Source: D37C17 sp964551815 (lineage in GTDB: Bacteria; Fidelibacterota; Marinisomatia; SCGC-AAA003-L08; D37C17). Taken from it: 64,000 nucleotides of DNA. Location: positions 33,017 to 97,016 of the forward strand of contig CAZKEL010000001.1 in the NCBI GenBank assembly GCA_964551815.1, read 5' to 3'. The notes beneath the pieces are model-generated. The model ran no database searches, was not told where the DNA came from, and worked only from the letters and a program-made list of their open reading frames with translations. Positions 9,204 to 17,740 of this stretch are shown here, piece by piece. The position numbers were made by a program, and so were the translations under genes. Positions within the stretch are counted from its first letter, which is position 1, and each line of letters starts with the position of its first letter.

Positions 9204-9561
9204 CTTTATGGATTTTATCAATGAGGAGGTCTATTCTCTCTGCCTGTTCAAGAGTATCATCATAAAAAAAGCGAAATTGAGGTGTATATTTCAATGCCAG
9301 TTTTTCCCCGACCAAATGGCGGATATGTTGTTTTTTCTCTTTTAGAATAATCAATAATTCCTTTTTAGGTATTTTATTTTCAAGAAAACTCACATATACT
9401 TTTGCCAGCTTTAAATCTTCTGTCACCCTTACCTCAGTTACAGTTAACAGTCCCGCTTCAGGGATAAAGATTTCAGAAATGAAAATATTCCCAAGAATTT
9501 GCCTGATTTCATCTCCAACCCTGTCATTTCTTTTATAGGGTTTATTAGTGAAAGAATCTAT
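9196..9561 (-). CDS. rbfA: Ribosome-binding factor A, apparently starting at ATA
   Basis: RbfA binds the 30S subunit and helps mature the 5' end of 16S rRNA. The conserved N-terminal helix 'RNDRVGDEIRQIL' and the KH-like core ('ISEIFIPEAGLLTVTEVRV', then 'LKLAKVYVSF') are in one uninterrupted frame, but no ATG, GTG or TTG precedes them. The GTG at 9426 lies inside the core and would delete half of it. A strong AGGAG (9572-9568) sits six bases before an ATA codon at 9561-9559 that overlaps the infB stop, so ATA is the likely start, giving 121 residues. Start codons of the ATA/ATT class are known for infC. The alternative is a sequencing error or a mutated ATG. Confidence 0.85.
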   Translation of the reverse strand: MDSFTNKPYKRNDRVGDEIRQILGNIFISEIFIPEAGLLTVTEVRVTEDLKLAKVYVSFLENKIPKKELLIILKEKKQHIRHLVGEKLALKYTPQFRFFYDDTLEQAERIDLLIDKIHKDD

Positions 9562-12101
9562 GCCAGGCTCCTTTTTACTTCTTTAATTTCATATACTTCA
9601 ATGATGTCGCCATTTTTAAATTCATTGAATCCTTCAACTCCGATTCCGCATTCAAAGCCTTCTAAAACTTCAGTGGCGTCATCCTTGAATCGTTTTAAAG
9701 AAGTGAGTTTACCTTCATGGATGACTTCACCATCTCTATTAACACGAAGTTTAGCATTCCGTACCACCTTCCCTTCTTTGATATAACAACCGGCGATAAT
9801 CCCAATTTTAGGAATTTTAAACTGTTCTCGCACATCTGCATATCCAAGGGCAGATTCTATTTCTTCAGGTTCAAGCAGACCTTCCAAGGCTAACTTCACT
9901 TCCTGAATGGCTTCATAGATAATTGAATAGTTCCTAATATCTACACCAATGGATTTTGACAACATTTTTGCTTCAGGAGAAGAATTGACATTGAAGGCTA
10001 CTATAATAGCTCTGGATGCAGCAGCAAGGGAAACATCTGACTCAGTAATCATACCAACAGATCGGTGAATTATTTTTACTGACACTTCATCAGTTGAAAG
10101 CTCCATGAGAGAATCGCTAAGCGCTTCAATTGAGCCATCCACATCACCTTTAATAATGATATCTAGTTCCTGAATTTCTCCGCTGGAAATTTTCTTTCCG
10201 ATTTGGTCAAGGGTAATTTTTCTAAAGCGGCGATGCTCTGCTTCACGAGTTAATTGTGCTCTTTCGTTGGCAATTTTCCTGGCTTCCCGGTCATCATTAA
10301 AAACGGTAAAATTATCACCTGCTTTAGGTACTTCTTCAAATCCTAATATTTGGATAGGGTCAGAAGGATATGCCGAATTTAACCGCTGATTCCTTTCATT
10401 CATCATTGCACGGACTTTACCATATTGATTTCCGCAAACAAAAACATCCCCTTTATTCAGAGTTCCTTTACTAACCAAAACAGTAGCAATTGCTCCAAGA
10501 CCTTTATCAAGGCGTGATTCTATCACTGTACCACGTGCTTCTGTTTGTTGATTTGCTTTTAACTCAAGAACTTCAGACTCTAAAAGAATTTTATCCAGAA
10601 GTTCAGGGACTCCTGTCCCCTTTTTAGCGGATATTTCCTGACATTGATATTTGCCACCCCACTCTTCAATGAGTATGTTTAATTCAGCTAAAGCTTTTTT
10701 AATTTTATCGGGATTTGCATTTGGCACATCAATTTTGTTAATGGCAATGACGATGGGAACCCCTGCAGCTTTGGCATGATCAATTGCTTCTTTTGTTTGA
10801 GGCATGACATCATCGTCAGCGGCAATTATAATAATGACAATATCCGTAACCTGAGCACCTCTGGCACGCATTGCTGTAAATGCAGCATGACCAGGGGTAT
10901 CCAGAAAGGTTATTTTCTTGCCGGATTCAAGGTGCACCTCATACGCACCAATATGCTGGGTAATGCCTCCGGATTCACCTGCAACCACATTGGTGTCCCG
11001 AATAAAATCGAGAAGAGAAGTCTTACCATGATCAACGTGTCCCATAATTGTTACTACCGGAGCCCGTTCTACGGCATTCTGTTTATCTTCTTCCGTTTCT
11101 TCATGGCTGGTTTTTTCTTCAGCAAATTCAGTGACTGCTTCTATCTCAAACCCAAATTCGTCAGCAATCATGATAATGCTGTCCATATCCATCCGCTGGT
11201 TAATGGTTACCATCATACCTAACCCCATACAAGCCATAATTACTTCTTGAGCAGAGACATCCATGGACTGTGCTAATTCATCTATGGTTGTAAATTCAGG
11301 TACCTTAATTGATTTTTTTGTATCCAGAACCTCTTCAACGACGGGTTTTTCTTTCTTCTTAGTTTTTTTCTTTCCGGGTCCTTTACCAAATTGTGGAAGG
11401 GGCTGTTTTATCTGTGCTTTTCCAGGGTCTCCCGGCCTTTGTGGTCCACGTTTTTTAGTTTGGTTAATTTTATCAGCTATATCCTGAATACTAATTTTCT
11501 TAAGTTTTCTTGGCTTAGGCGGTGTTTCTCCTTGCACTGGTGCTTGAAATGCAGGTTTAACCGTATCTTTTTTTGCAGGTTGCTTTTTACCAGGCGCAGT
11601 TTGTATCCTTTTTAATTTAACTTCTGGTACACCATTAATTCGTTTTTTCTTGCTCTCTTCGACAACCTTTTCAGTCTTCTCAGCTTTTTTCTCTGCAACT
11701 TCCGCCTTCTTAGCTATTTCAGCAGCCTGTTTCTTTTCTTCACTGAGTATATCAGAAGCTTTTTTTAGTTTGTCAAAGAGTGCAAGTGTTTCATCTTTTA
11801 AGGATGTTTTAATTTTTTTAACAGATTTTTCCGTTGTCTTAGGCTTAACTTCATCAGATTTGGTTTTCTGCATTTTAGAGACAACAATTTTTCTTGCCTG
11901 TTCTTTTCTGTGACGCTCAATTTGCAGCTTATCCTTTGAAAATTCTAATAATATTTCATCATAGGTTTCAGGAGAAACCGGAGCCATATGGCTTTCTGCA
12001 GGTGTCCCCTTATTTTCAAGAAACTTTAATATTTCCAGATGGGAAATATTTAATTCCTTAGCAATTTGAAAAATACGTTTCTGTTTAGCCACTTCAGGCA
12101 T
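9558..12101 (-). CDS. infB: Translation initiation factor IF-2
   Basis: An 847-residue GTPase that brings fMet-tRNA to the 30S subunit. The N-terminus has the IF2_N helix ('QIAKELNISHLEILKFL', residues 13-29) and a second IF2_N-like segment near 271-320. Between them lies a long Lys/Glu-rich linker. The G domain begins with GHVDHGKT (354-361), followed by 'DTPGHAAFTAMRARG' and 'NKID'. The C-terminal half carries the domains that bind fMet-tRNA. It starts two bases after nusA ends and its stop overlaps the rbfA frame. Confidence 0.98.
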   Translation of the reverse strand: MPEVAKQKRIFQIAKELNISHLEILKFLENKGTPAESHMAPVSPETYDEILLEFSKDKLQIERHRKEQARKIVVSKMQKTKSDEVKPKTTEKSVKKIKTSLKDETLALFDKLKKASDILSEEKKQAAEIAKKAEVAEKKAEKTEKVVEESKKKRINGVPEVKLKRIQTAPGKKQPAKKDTVKPAFQAPVQGETPPKPRKLKKISIQDIADKINQTKKRGPQRPGDPGKAQIKQPLPQFGKGPGKKKTKKKEKPVVEEVLDTKKSIKVPEFTTIDELAQSMDVSAQEVIMACMGLGMMVTINQRMDMDSIIMIADEFGFEIEAVTEFAEEKTSHEETEEDKQNAVERAPVVTIMGHVDHGKTSLLDFIRDTNVVAGESGGITQHIGAYEVHLESGKKITFLDTPGHAAFTAMRARGAQVTDIVIIIIAADDDVMPQTKEAIDHAKAAGVPIVIAINKIDVPNANPDKIKKALAELNILIEEWGGKYQCQEISAKKGTGVPELLDKILLESEVLELKANQQTEARGTVIESRLDKGLGAIATVLVSKGTLNKGDVFVCGNQYGKVRAMMNERNQRLNSAYPSDPIQILGFEEVPKAGDNFTVFNDDREARKIANERAQLTREAEHRRFRKITLDQIGKKISSGEIQELDIIIKGDVDGSIEALSDSLMELSTDEVSVKIIHRSVGMITESDVSLAAASRAIIVAFNVNSSPEAKMLSKSIGVDIRNYSIIYEAIQEVKLALEGLLEPEEIESALGYADVREQFKIPKIGIIAGCYIKEGKVVRNAKLRVNRDGEVIHEGKLTSLKRFKDDATEVLEGFECGIGVEGFNEFKNGDIIEVYEIKEVKRSLA

Positions 12102-12103
12102 AA

Positions 12104-13411
12104 TTAATCGTTTTCCACCTCCTGTAACTCAGCTTCATGGTTTTCTTCAGAGTCAGCACTTTCTGTATTTTGCTTGGAAACGGTTTCAGTGACTACTGCA
12201 ATTAATTTATCCACTGTCTTTTCTCCAATACCCTTTAAAGTTAACAAATCTGCTCTGTCAGTATTCAGAAAATCAGTGGCAGTATAAATTTCGCTTTTAC
12301 CCAAAGTCTCTATATATTTAACGGAAATTCCGGGTATCTCATCTAAATAAATTGTGGTATCTGAAACGTCTTCATATTCGGATTTCTTCACAGCATCAAT
12401 GGTATATTCAGTTACACTTGAGGCTAATTTAATATTCTGTCCGTTTTTGCCAATGGCAATGGGCAGCTCTTCATCTTCAAAAACAGCGACTACATAGGGT
12501 CTGTCTTCATCTATATACAAATTAATTGGCTTTGCAGGCGCCAAGGCTCTGCTAATGAGAATTTCCGGTTTATCGCTCCAGTTTATTATATCAATCTTTT
12601 CACCGTTTAATTCACGCACTATTGATTGAATCCTGCTACCACGCATTCCAACACAAGCACCTACCGCATCAATGCGGCGGTCTGATGAATACACAACAAT
12701 TTTACTGCGGTCACCAGGCACGCGTCTGGCAGCTTTTACTTCGATGATTTCATCTTCAATTTCAGGAATTTCTTTTTCAAACAGACGTTTTAAAAATAAA
12801 TCGTCAGAGCGTGAAACAATAATTTCCGGGCCCCTGCTTGAAAGCTCCACTTCAGTAATTATACCCCTGATATTTTCTCCTCTACGGAAACGGTCATTAG
12901 GCATCTGATGAGATTTTGGCATAATAAATTCAGCACCACTCATAGCATTAATGAAAATCTGGTCGCGCTGTATCTGGTGGACATTTCCAACTACAATCTC
13001 TCCTATTTTACTTGAATATTCATCAAAAACATACTGGCGTTCAATATCTCTAATTTTCTGAACCATATGCTGTTTAGCAGTATTAATAAGCCGCCGACCA
13101 AATCCATCAGGACTTAAAATTTTAATATAGGGGTCACCAGCCTCAAGGTCTGAATATTCCTTTTTCGCTTCATCAACTTGAATCTCTTCTACAGGGTCTT
13201 CAACTTTATCCACTACCGTCATTTCCTGATATATTTCTATTTCTCCCTTTTCCATATTCACGATGACTGAAAAGTTTTCTCTTTCCTCCCCATACTTTTT
13301 ATGAATAAGCGTCATAAAAATATCTTCAATGATAGTACTTAAATTTGTACGATCAATATTTTTTTCTTTTGCCAGTGCGGAAAATGCTTCTATAATTTCC
13401 TTATTAATCAA
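12104..13411 (-). CDS. nusA: Transcription elongation/termination factor NusA
   Basis: A 435-residue protein with the NusA N-terminal RNA-polymerase-binding domain, an S1 domain (about 135-200), and two KH domains ('GMRGSRIQSIVRELNGEKID' near 258 and 'AIGKNGQNIKLASS' near 325). A C-terminal helix-hairpin-helix ('LLTLKGIGEKTVDKL') is followed by an acidic tail. It regulates pausing, termination and antitermination. It is the first recognised gene of the infB operon; rimP, which usually precedes nusA, is not here. Confidence 0.97.
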   Translation of the reverse strand: MINKEIIEAFSALAKEKNIDRTNLSTIIEDIFMTLIHKKYGEERENFSVIVNMEKGEIEIYQEMTVVDKVEDPVEEIQVDEAKKEYSDLEAGDPYIKILSPDGFGRRLINTAKQHMVQKIRDIERQYVFDEYSSKIGEIVVGNVHQIQRDQIFINAMSGAEFIMPKSHQMPNDRFRRGENIRGIITEVELSSRGPEIIVSRSDDLFLKRLFEKEIPEIEDEIIEVKAARRVPGDRSKIVVYSSDRRIDAVGACVGMRGSRIQSIVRELNGEKIDIINWSDKPEILISRALAPAKPINLYIDEDRPYVVAVFEDEELPIAIGKNGQNIKLASSVTEYTIDAVKKSEYEDVSDTTIYLDEIPGISVKYIETLGKSEIYTATDFLNTDRADLLTLKGIGEKTVDKLIAVVTETVSKQNTESADSEENHEAELQEVEND

Positions 13412-13458
13412 AATTAACCTCTGTTATAAAATATACTAAGAATCTTCTATAAAATAAG

Positions 13459-13481
13459 AAAGTGGGAATTTACCCCACTTT
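13459..13481 (-). terminator. Possible weak rho-independent terminator
   Basis: An eight-base-pair hairpin AAAGTGGG/CCCACTTT with a seven-base loop lies between the TPR-like gene and nusA. On the minus strand it is followed by an interrupted T-rich run (CTTATTTTATAG). It could attenuate read-through from the upstream gene into nusA. The U-tract is poor, so termination strength is doubtful. Confidence 0.4.
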
Positions 13482-13525
13482 CCGCTGGTGAAAGTTTACC
13501 GTGTTTCCTTCAGGTATTACAAGGA

Positions 13526-14200
13526 TTATATCCCTAATTTATAATTGATAAATGCCTGCAGCTCCTCAGCCGTATTTTTTATGCTAAAATCAATTTCATC
13601 AGCATTTAATATAGACTCCAATGTAGAGGCAGCCTCTTGATAATTATTCAGCGCAATATGGGCAACAGCAATATCTACTCCGTATTTTTGTCTGAGTCCG
13701 TCTTCTTTTACTGCTGCTTGTGCTTTTTTATAAAATGATTTAGCAGATTCAGGATCACTCTCAAGTTCAAGATCTCCCTGCAGTTTATAAAATGCCGCTT
13801 TCAGAACAGGGTCGCTAATGGAGGGTGAATTATCACGGAGCAATTGATATACCGCCTCTTTATCTTCTGATGTTACGGCCTTATCTAAAGCATTGTTAAG
13901 TAAATAAACCAACGCCTGAACAGCACCAGGAGTATCGGGATAATCATCTATAACACGCTCAAATTTCACCATAGCTTCATCAATATTACCATTGATAAAA
14001 CTGTTTTGTCCGATTCCTGATAAATGTGATGCTTCTTCAACTTTTATACTATCAGTACGGTTCATATAGCTAAATCCGCCAATCAGGATGGCAAGACCTG
14101 CCAATAAAGATAATACCTTTTCTTTGTTATCTTTAGTATATTGAACCCCTTTTACAATATTCTCCCTTACCGGATCATGTCTGATTTCTTGTTTTTTCAT
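13526..14200 (-). CDS. Membrane-anchored tetratricopeptide-like protein
   Basis: A 224-residue protein with a charged N-terminus, one membrane segment at about residues 29-47 ('VLSLLAGLAILIGGFSYM'), then helical repeats of TPR type ('GQNSFINGNIDEAMVKFERVIDDYPDTP'-like pattern around 65-92, and again near 140-215). The layout resembles YfgM/CpoB-like proteins: inner-membrane anchor with periplasmic TPR. Its exact role is not recognisable. It lies upstream of nusA where rimP is usually found, and just after tRNA-Arg. It contains no RimP motif. Confidence 0.7.
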   Translation of the reverse strand: MKKQEIRHDPVRENIVKGVQYTKDNKEKVLSLLAGLAILIGGFSYMNRTDSIKVEEASHLSGIGQNSFINGNIDEAMVKFERVIDDYPDTPGAVQALVYLLNNALDKAVTSEDKEAVYQLLRDNSPSISDPVLKAAFYKLQGDLELESDPESAKSFYKKAQAAVKEDGLRQKYGVDIAVAHIALNNYQEAASTLESILNADEIDFSIKNTAEELQAFINYKLGI

Positions 14201-14305
14201 TTTACTCCCTTAAAAAGTTTTTCTAATTTTATAGTTAACAGAATTCTTTCTCATCAATTTTAAATATTCACTTTTCAATATAAATATTCCAATATCATTT
14301 TATAG

Positions 14306-14379
14306 TACCCTCGCCCCGAATCGAACGGGGAGCCTTTCACTTAGGAGGCGAACGCTCTATCCTATTGAGCTACGAGGGC
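14306..14379 (-). tRNA. tRNA-Arg (anticodon CCT)
   Basis: A 74-base cloverleaf reads on the minus strand. The acceptor stem GCCCTCG/CGAGGGT has a terminal G-T pair. The D-arm is GCTC...GAGC, the anticodon stem TTCGC/GTGAA encloses the loop CTCCTAA (anticodon CCT, reading AGG), and the T-arm is CCCCGTTCGATTCGGGG. CCA is not encoded. Confidence 0.95.
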
Positions 14380-14534
14380 TTTTATTTATTATAAATTAAC
14401 CTTAAAAAATTGTTAATTAGTTTTCTTTCCTCAATTTATTTTTTCCTGCAGGGTGCAATTTCTACCGATAAATTTATGGACTATAAATCATATTTTATTA
14501 AAAAATACGGGCGGAAATTTATACATAAATGCAA

Positions 14535-15938
14535 CTATACTTTTATATTTTTCCATGAACCTGTACTAACCTTTAAAGCCATAATAATTGCAAACGGGAT
14601 TATCCATGCTGCAAAGCCATACCAGGCTCCAATGACGCCTAAGTCATAATGTATTGCCAATAGATAGGATATAGGCAAAAACAGAAGCCAGCAACTAGCC
14701 ATATTAACCGTTGCTGGAAAGCGCGTATTGCCGGCACCGGTAAGAACAAAAAACAACGTTAACCCAATAGCATCAAAATATTGTAAAAATCCTATAATCA
14801 TTAAACAAGGTATGCCCATTTGAATTATTTGCAGATCATCGGAAAAGACCGGAATCACCCAATGCGGAGTAAAAATAAAGACTAAACCCATAGAACCCAT
14901 TATGAGTAAAGACCAGCCCAGAGCGCTCCATACGGCTAATTCTGCTTTGCCCGGTTTTTCTTCACCTAAATATTTCCCAACCAGAGTGGCTGAGGCCATC
15001 CCTACTCCCACTGCAGGCATGAATGAAGCATGGGCAATATTTAGGATGACCTCTGAGGTGGCCAATTCTAAAGTACCCACTGTCCCTATAATTTTATAAA
15101 ACAATGCAAATCCAACCATTGAGATGACTTCCTGTGCCCCAACTGGGAACCCTAGCTTTATCTGCTGAAGTAAATTTGAGGATGAAAATTGAAATTTAAT
15201 TGGTTTAAAAATTTTAATCTTGTAATGAAACACATGGAACACATATTGAAGAACCATCCAACCTGATGCGATGACCGTTGCAATAGCTGCTCCTTTTACC
15301 TGTAAGGCCGGGAAGTCATACCATTGCCATAGTATAGCAATCCAGGGTAGGTTAACACTTTCAAAAAAATGTGTTACTCCCTCAGTACCATAGATGAGTC
15401 CTGCATTTAGATATACATTTATAATATTTGAAATGATGGTTACTTTCATATGGATTTTGGTTTCTTCAACACCAGTATAAAATCCCTGAAAGGCGAAACC
15501 GGTAAGTACAAATATCACTCCAATAAACCCAAAGTTCATATACTCTGTACAGACGGGGATCACCAACGGATCAGATAAAAATAGCCCTGAAATTGTTTCA
15601 GAAAAATAGATACCCAAAAAAGTTGCCGGAATACCCAGAGATAATGCTAATATAATTCCATTATGAAGGGCATGACCGCACTGTTGGTATTTTTTTTGAC
15701 CGAGTCTTCTGGCTGTAACCGTTTGCACTCCTGTGCGCAAGCCTATCCCCATTGACATGATAACCCATAGAAGCAGGGAGCCCATTCCTGTAGCTACAAG
15801 AGCTACTGCTCCCAACCTGCTTACCATAGCCATATCAGCTAAACCCATTATCACTCTGCTTAAATTGCTGAAAATGATAGGAATAGCTAATACAAGCACT
15901 TCCTTTGATATTTGTTTATCAAACTTAATGAATTTCAT
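14535..15938 (-). CDS. MATE family multidrug/toxin efflux transporter
   Basis: A 467-residue protein with about twelve membrane helices in two homologous halves. It opens with 'LAIPIIFSNLSRVIMGLADMAM', a pattern diagnostic of MATE transporters, and the second half has 'LGFPVGAQEVISMVGFALFY' near residue 260. MATE proteins export cationic drugs or metabolites in exchange for Na+ or H+; the substrate here is not predictable. It stands between tRNA-Arg and the AtuA genes with no clear link to either. Confidence 0.93.
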   Translation of the reverse strand: MKFIKFDKQISKEVLVLAIPIIFSNLSRVIMGLADMAMVSRLGAVALVATGMGSLLLWVIMSMGIGLRTGVQTVTARRLGQKKYQQCGHALHNGIILALSLGIPATFLGIYFSETISGLFLSDPLVIPVCTEYMNFGFIGVIFVLTGFAFQGFYTGVEETKIHMKVTIISNIINVYLNAGLIYGTEGVTHFFESVNLPWIAILWQWYDFPALQVKGAAIATVIASGWMVLQYVFHVFHYKIKIFKPIKFQFSSSNLLQQIKLGFPVGAQEVISMVGFALFYKIIGTVGTLELATSEVILNIAHASFMPAVGVGMASATLVGKYLGEEKPGKAELAVWSALGWSLLIMGSMGLVFIFTPHWVIPVFSDDLQIIQMGIPCLMIIGFLQYFDAIGLTLFFVLTGAGNTRFPATVNMASCWLLFLPISYLLAIHYDLGVIGAWYGFAAWIIPFAIIMALKVSTGSWKNIKV

Positions 15939-15984
15939 TAGGATGGATAAAAAGGTAGTTTTTAGATGAAAACTGGATTCTCTC

Positions 15985-16329
15985 TCAGTTTTCTTTTACG
16001 AATTGGAGTAATTCTTCTGGTAAATCTACTTCCAATAAAAGAAGGGCTTGTCCATGAGTTTTTCCCTGCGCATCATTTATGAGAGATTCAGAACCACCGC
16101 CGCCAAGACTATCACCCAGAATAAAATTTAGCGCAAGGAGATTATCCATCTCATATCTGATAATCTCTCCCTTTGCAATGGATTTAAAATGATTTTTAAT
16201 CACCTCAGGAGTCAATTGTTTTTTCGCCCAATTATATATTTCAGAAGAAGTAAACAGGAGCCCTGCATTTGAATGAGCACCCTTATCCCCCGATCTGGAA
16301 TGTGCTAATTTTTGTAATGTTACTTTCAT
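15985..16329 (-). CDS. AtuA C-terminal domain-like protein
   Basis: A 114-residue protein that matches the C-terminal domain of AtuA (acyclic terpene utilisation, DUF1446 family). The key stretch is 'KLAHSRSGDKGAHSNAGL' at residues 7-24, found at the start of that domain. In many bacteria this domain is the end of a single protein of about 590 residues. Here it is a separate gene 61 bases after the large domain (449 residues), so the two probably form one complex. Biochemical function in the carboxylation pathway is not established. Confidence 0.8.
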   Translation of the reverse strand: MKVTLQKLAHSRSGDKGAHSNAGLLFTSSEIYNWAKKQLTPEVIKNHFKSIAKGEIIRYEMDNLLALNFILGDSLGGGGSESLINDAQGKTHGQALLLLEVDLPEELLQFVKEN

Positions 16330-16390
16330 ATTTAATTAATGGATTTCTTCAGTCTGTTGGTATTTTATGTAAGGCAACCCCTATTTTACC

Positions 16391-17740
16391 TCACAGTACA
16401 TCTACAGTAGTTTGTACAAATTCTTTTGGAATCAGGGCAGGCCAATAGGCAACAATCTCCTGAGCTTTGGGACGACCGCCTGAAAAACCTGTAACTCCTG
16501 GTGGGCCACTGGTAATTACAGGAGCAATTTCTTTACCAAAACGATTTACCTTCTCTTTATTGGTGTCTCTGACTCCCAGTCTCAAAACTACTTCATTGAT
16601 TTGTTCCGGATGAGGGTTAATATCACCGTGGCAGGAGGATACCCCTAAATATTCAGTGGATGTATCCTCAAAAGTAAAGCCAGATTTTGACAGCCTTTCC
16701 CAAATAATTTGAGCAGTGAGTTTAGCTTTATCAAGGGCGTCCGGTCCTGAAATAGTTAGCTGGCCGGTGGCTTTATACCCGGCAAAGTATGAAATAGATA
16801 CTTTATAACTGTCTGTTGATTCAAAACCTTTCACCTGTTCTATAGCAACACGGTTTTCTCCTTGATTTTCCAGAGTAAACGAAGTGAAATCTACACAGAC
16901 ATCGGGGGATATATAATATGCAGGGTCACCCATTTCATATAATATTTGTTCTCCTACTGTCTCCCTGTTTACAAGTCCACCGGTATTCTTATGTTTGGTA
17001 ATACAAAAGTTCCCGTCAGGCTGCATCTCGATGATAGGGTATCCCACCCCAGCCAAGTCCGGCACGGATTTCCAGTTAGAATAATTCCCACCAGTACATT
17101 GAGCACCACATTCAGTTATATGTCCTGCCAAAGTACCTGATGCCAATAAATTGAAGTCCTTTTCTTTCCAGCCAAATTCATAAATACAAGGTCCCAATGC
17201 TAAGCCAGGGTCAGAAACTCTTCCAGCCAAAACAATTTGAGCGCCTTTATCCAGAGCCTCTGCAATGGTAAAACTGTTGATATAAACATTGGCAGAGTAC
17301 ACCTGATCAATGATGGTATCAATAGACTCCCCTGTATCCATATTTGTGAAGGGAACTCCTTTATTCATTAATTCTTTAAGATTGGGATATATATCGTCTC
17401 CCTGAATTACACCAATCTTTATATTTTTCCCTGATTCTGCTGCAAGTTCAATTAATTTTTCACGACAGGATTGAGGATTCACACCGCCTGCATTTGTTAT
17501 GACTTTTAACTCTTTTTCAGTTATTTCCGGCAGGATTCGCTTTACCAATTCGAGGAAGTCCATGGCATAACCAGCCTGTGGATTTTTCAACTTCTGGCGC
17601 TGCATTATAGAGAGTGTTACCTCTGCGAGATAATCTAAAGTAAGGTAATCAAGAGGACCTCCTTTGGCAAGCCTCACAGGTGCATCAATTGAATCTCCCC
17701 AAAACCCTTGACCATTGCCAATTCTGACTATTTTTTTCAT
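16391..17740 (-). CDS. AtuA-like (DUF1446) acyclic terpene utilisation family protein
   Basis: A 449-residue protein starting 'IVRIGNGQGFWGDSIDAP', the signature of the DUF1446/AtuA N-terminal domain. It also has 'VTNAGGVNPQ'-like 'ITNAGGVNPQSC' near residue 82 and 'LAGRVSDPGLALGP' near 170. In pseudomonads AtuA is required for citronellol/geranyl-CoA degradation alongside the geranyl-CoA carboxylase. Here its start overlaps the stop of a carboxyltransferase of that type by four bases, which supports a shared pathway (branched acyl-CoA or isoprenoid catabolism). The chemistry of AtuA is unknown. Confidence 0.88.
   Translation of the reverse strand: MKKIVRIGNGQGFWGDSIDAPVRLAKGGPLDYLTLDYLAEVTLSIMQRQKLKNPQAGYAMDFLELVKRILPEITEKELKVITNAGGVNPQSCREKLIELAAESGKNIKIGVIQGDDIYPNLKELMNKGVPFTNMDTGESIDTIIDQVYSANVYINSFTIAEALDKGAQIVLAGRVSDPGLALGPCIYEFGWKEKDFNLLASGTLAGHITECGAQCTGGNYSNWKSVPDLAGVGYPIIEMQPDGNFCITKHKNTGGLVNRETVGEQILYEMGDPAYYISPDVCVDFTSFTLENQGENRVAIEQVKGFESTDSYKVSISYFAGYKATGQLTISGPDALDKAKLTAQIIWERLSKSGFTFEDTSTEYLGVSSCHGDINPHPEQINEVVLRLGVRDTNKEKVNRFGKEIAPVITSGPPGVTGFSGGRPKAQEIVAYWPALIPKEFVQTTVDVL

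Noticed and set aside
10776..11222. Plus-strand open frame of 148 codons inside infB
   Set aside because: It is antisense to a conserved gene, has no recognisable domain and no ribosome binding site.
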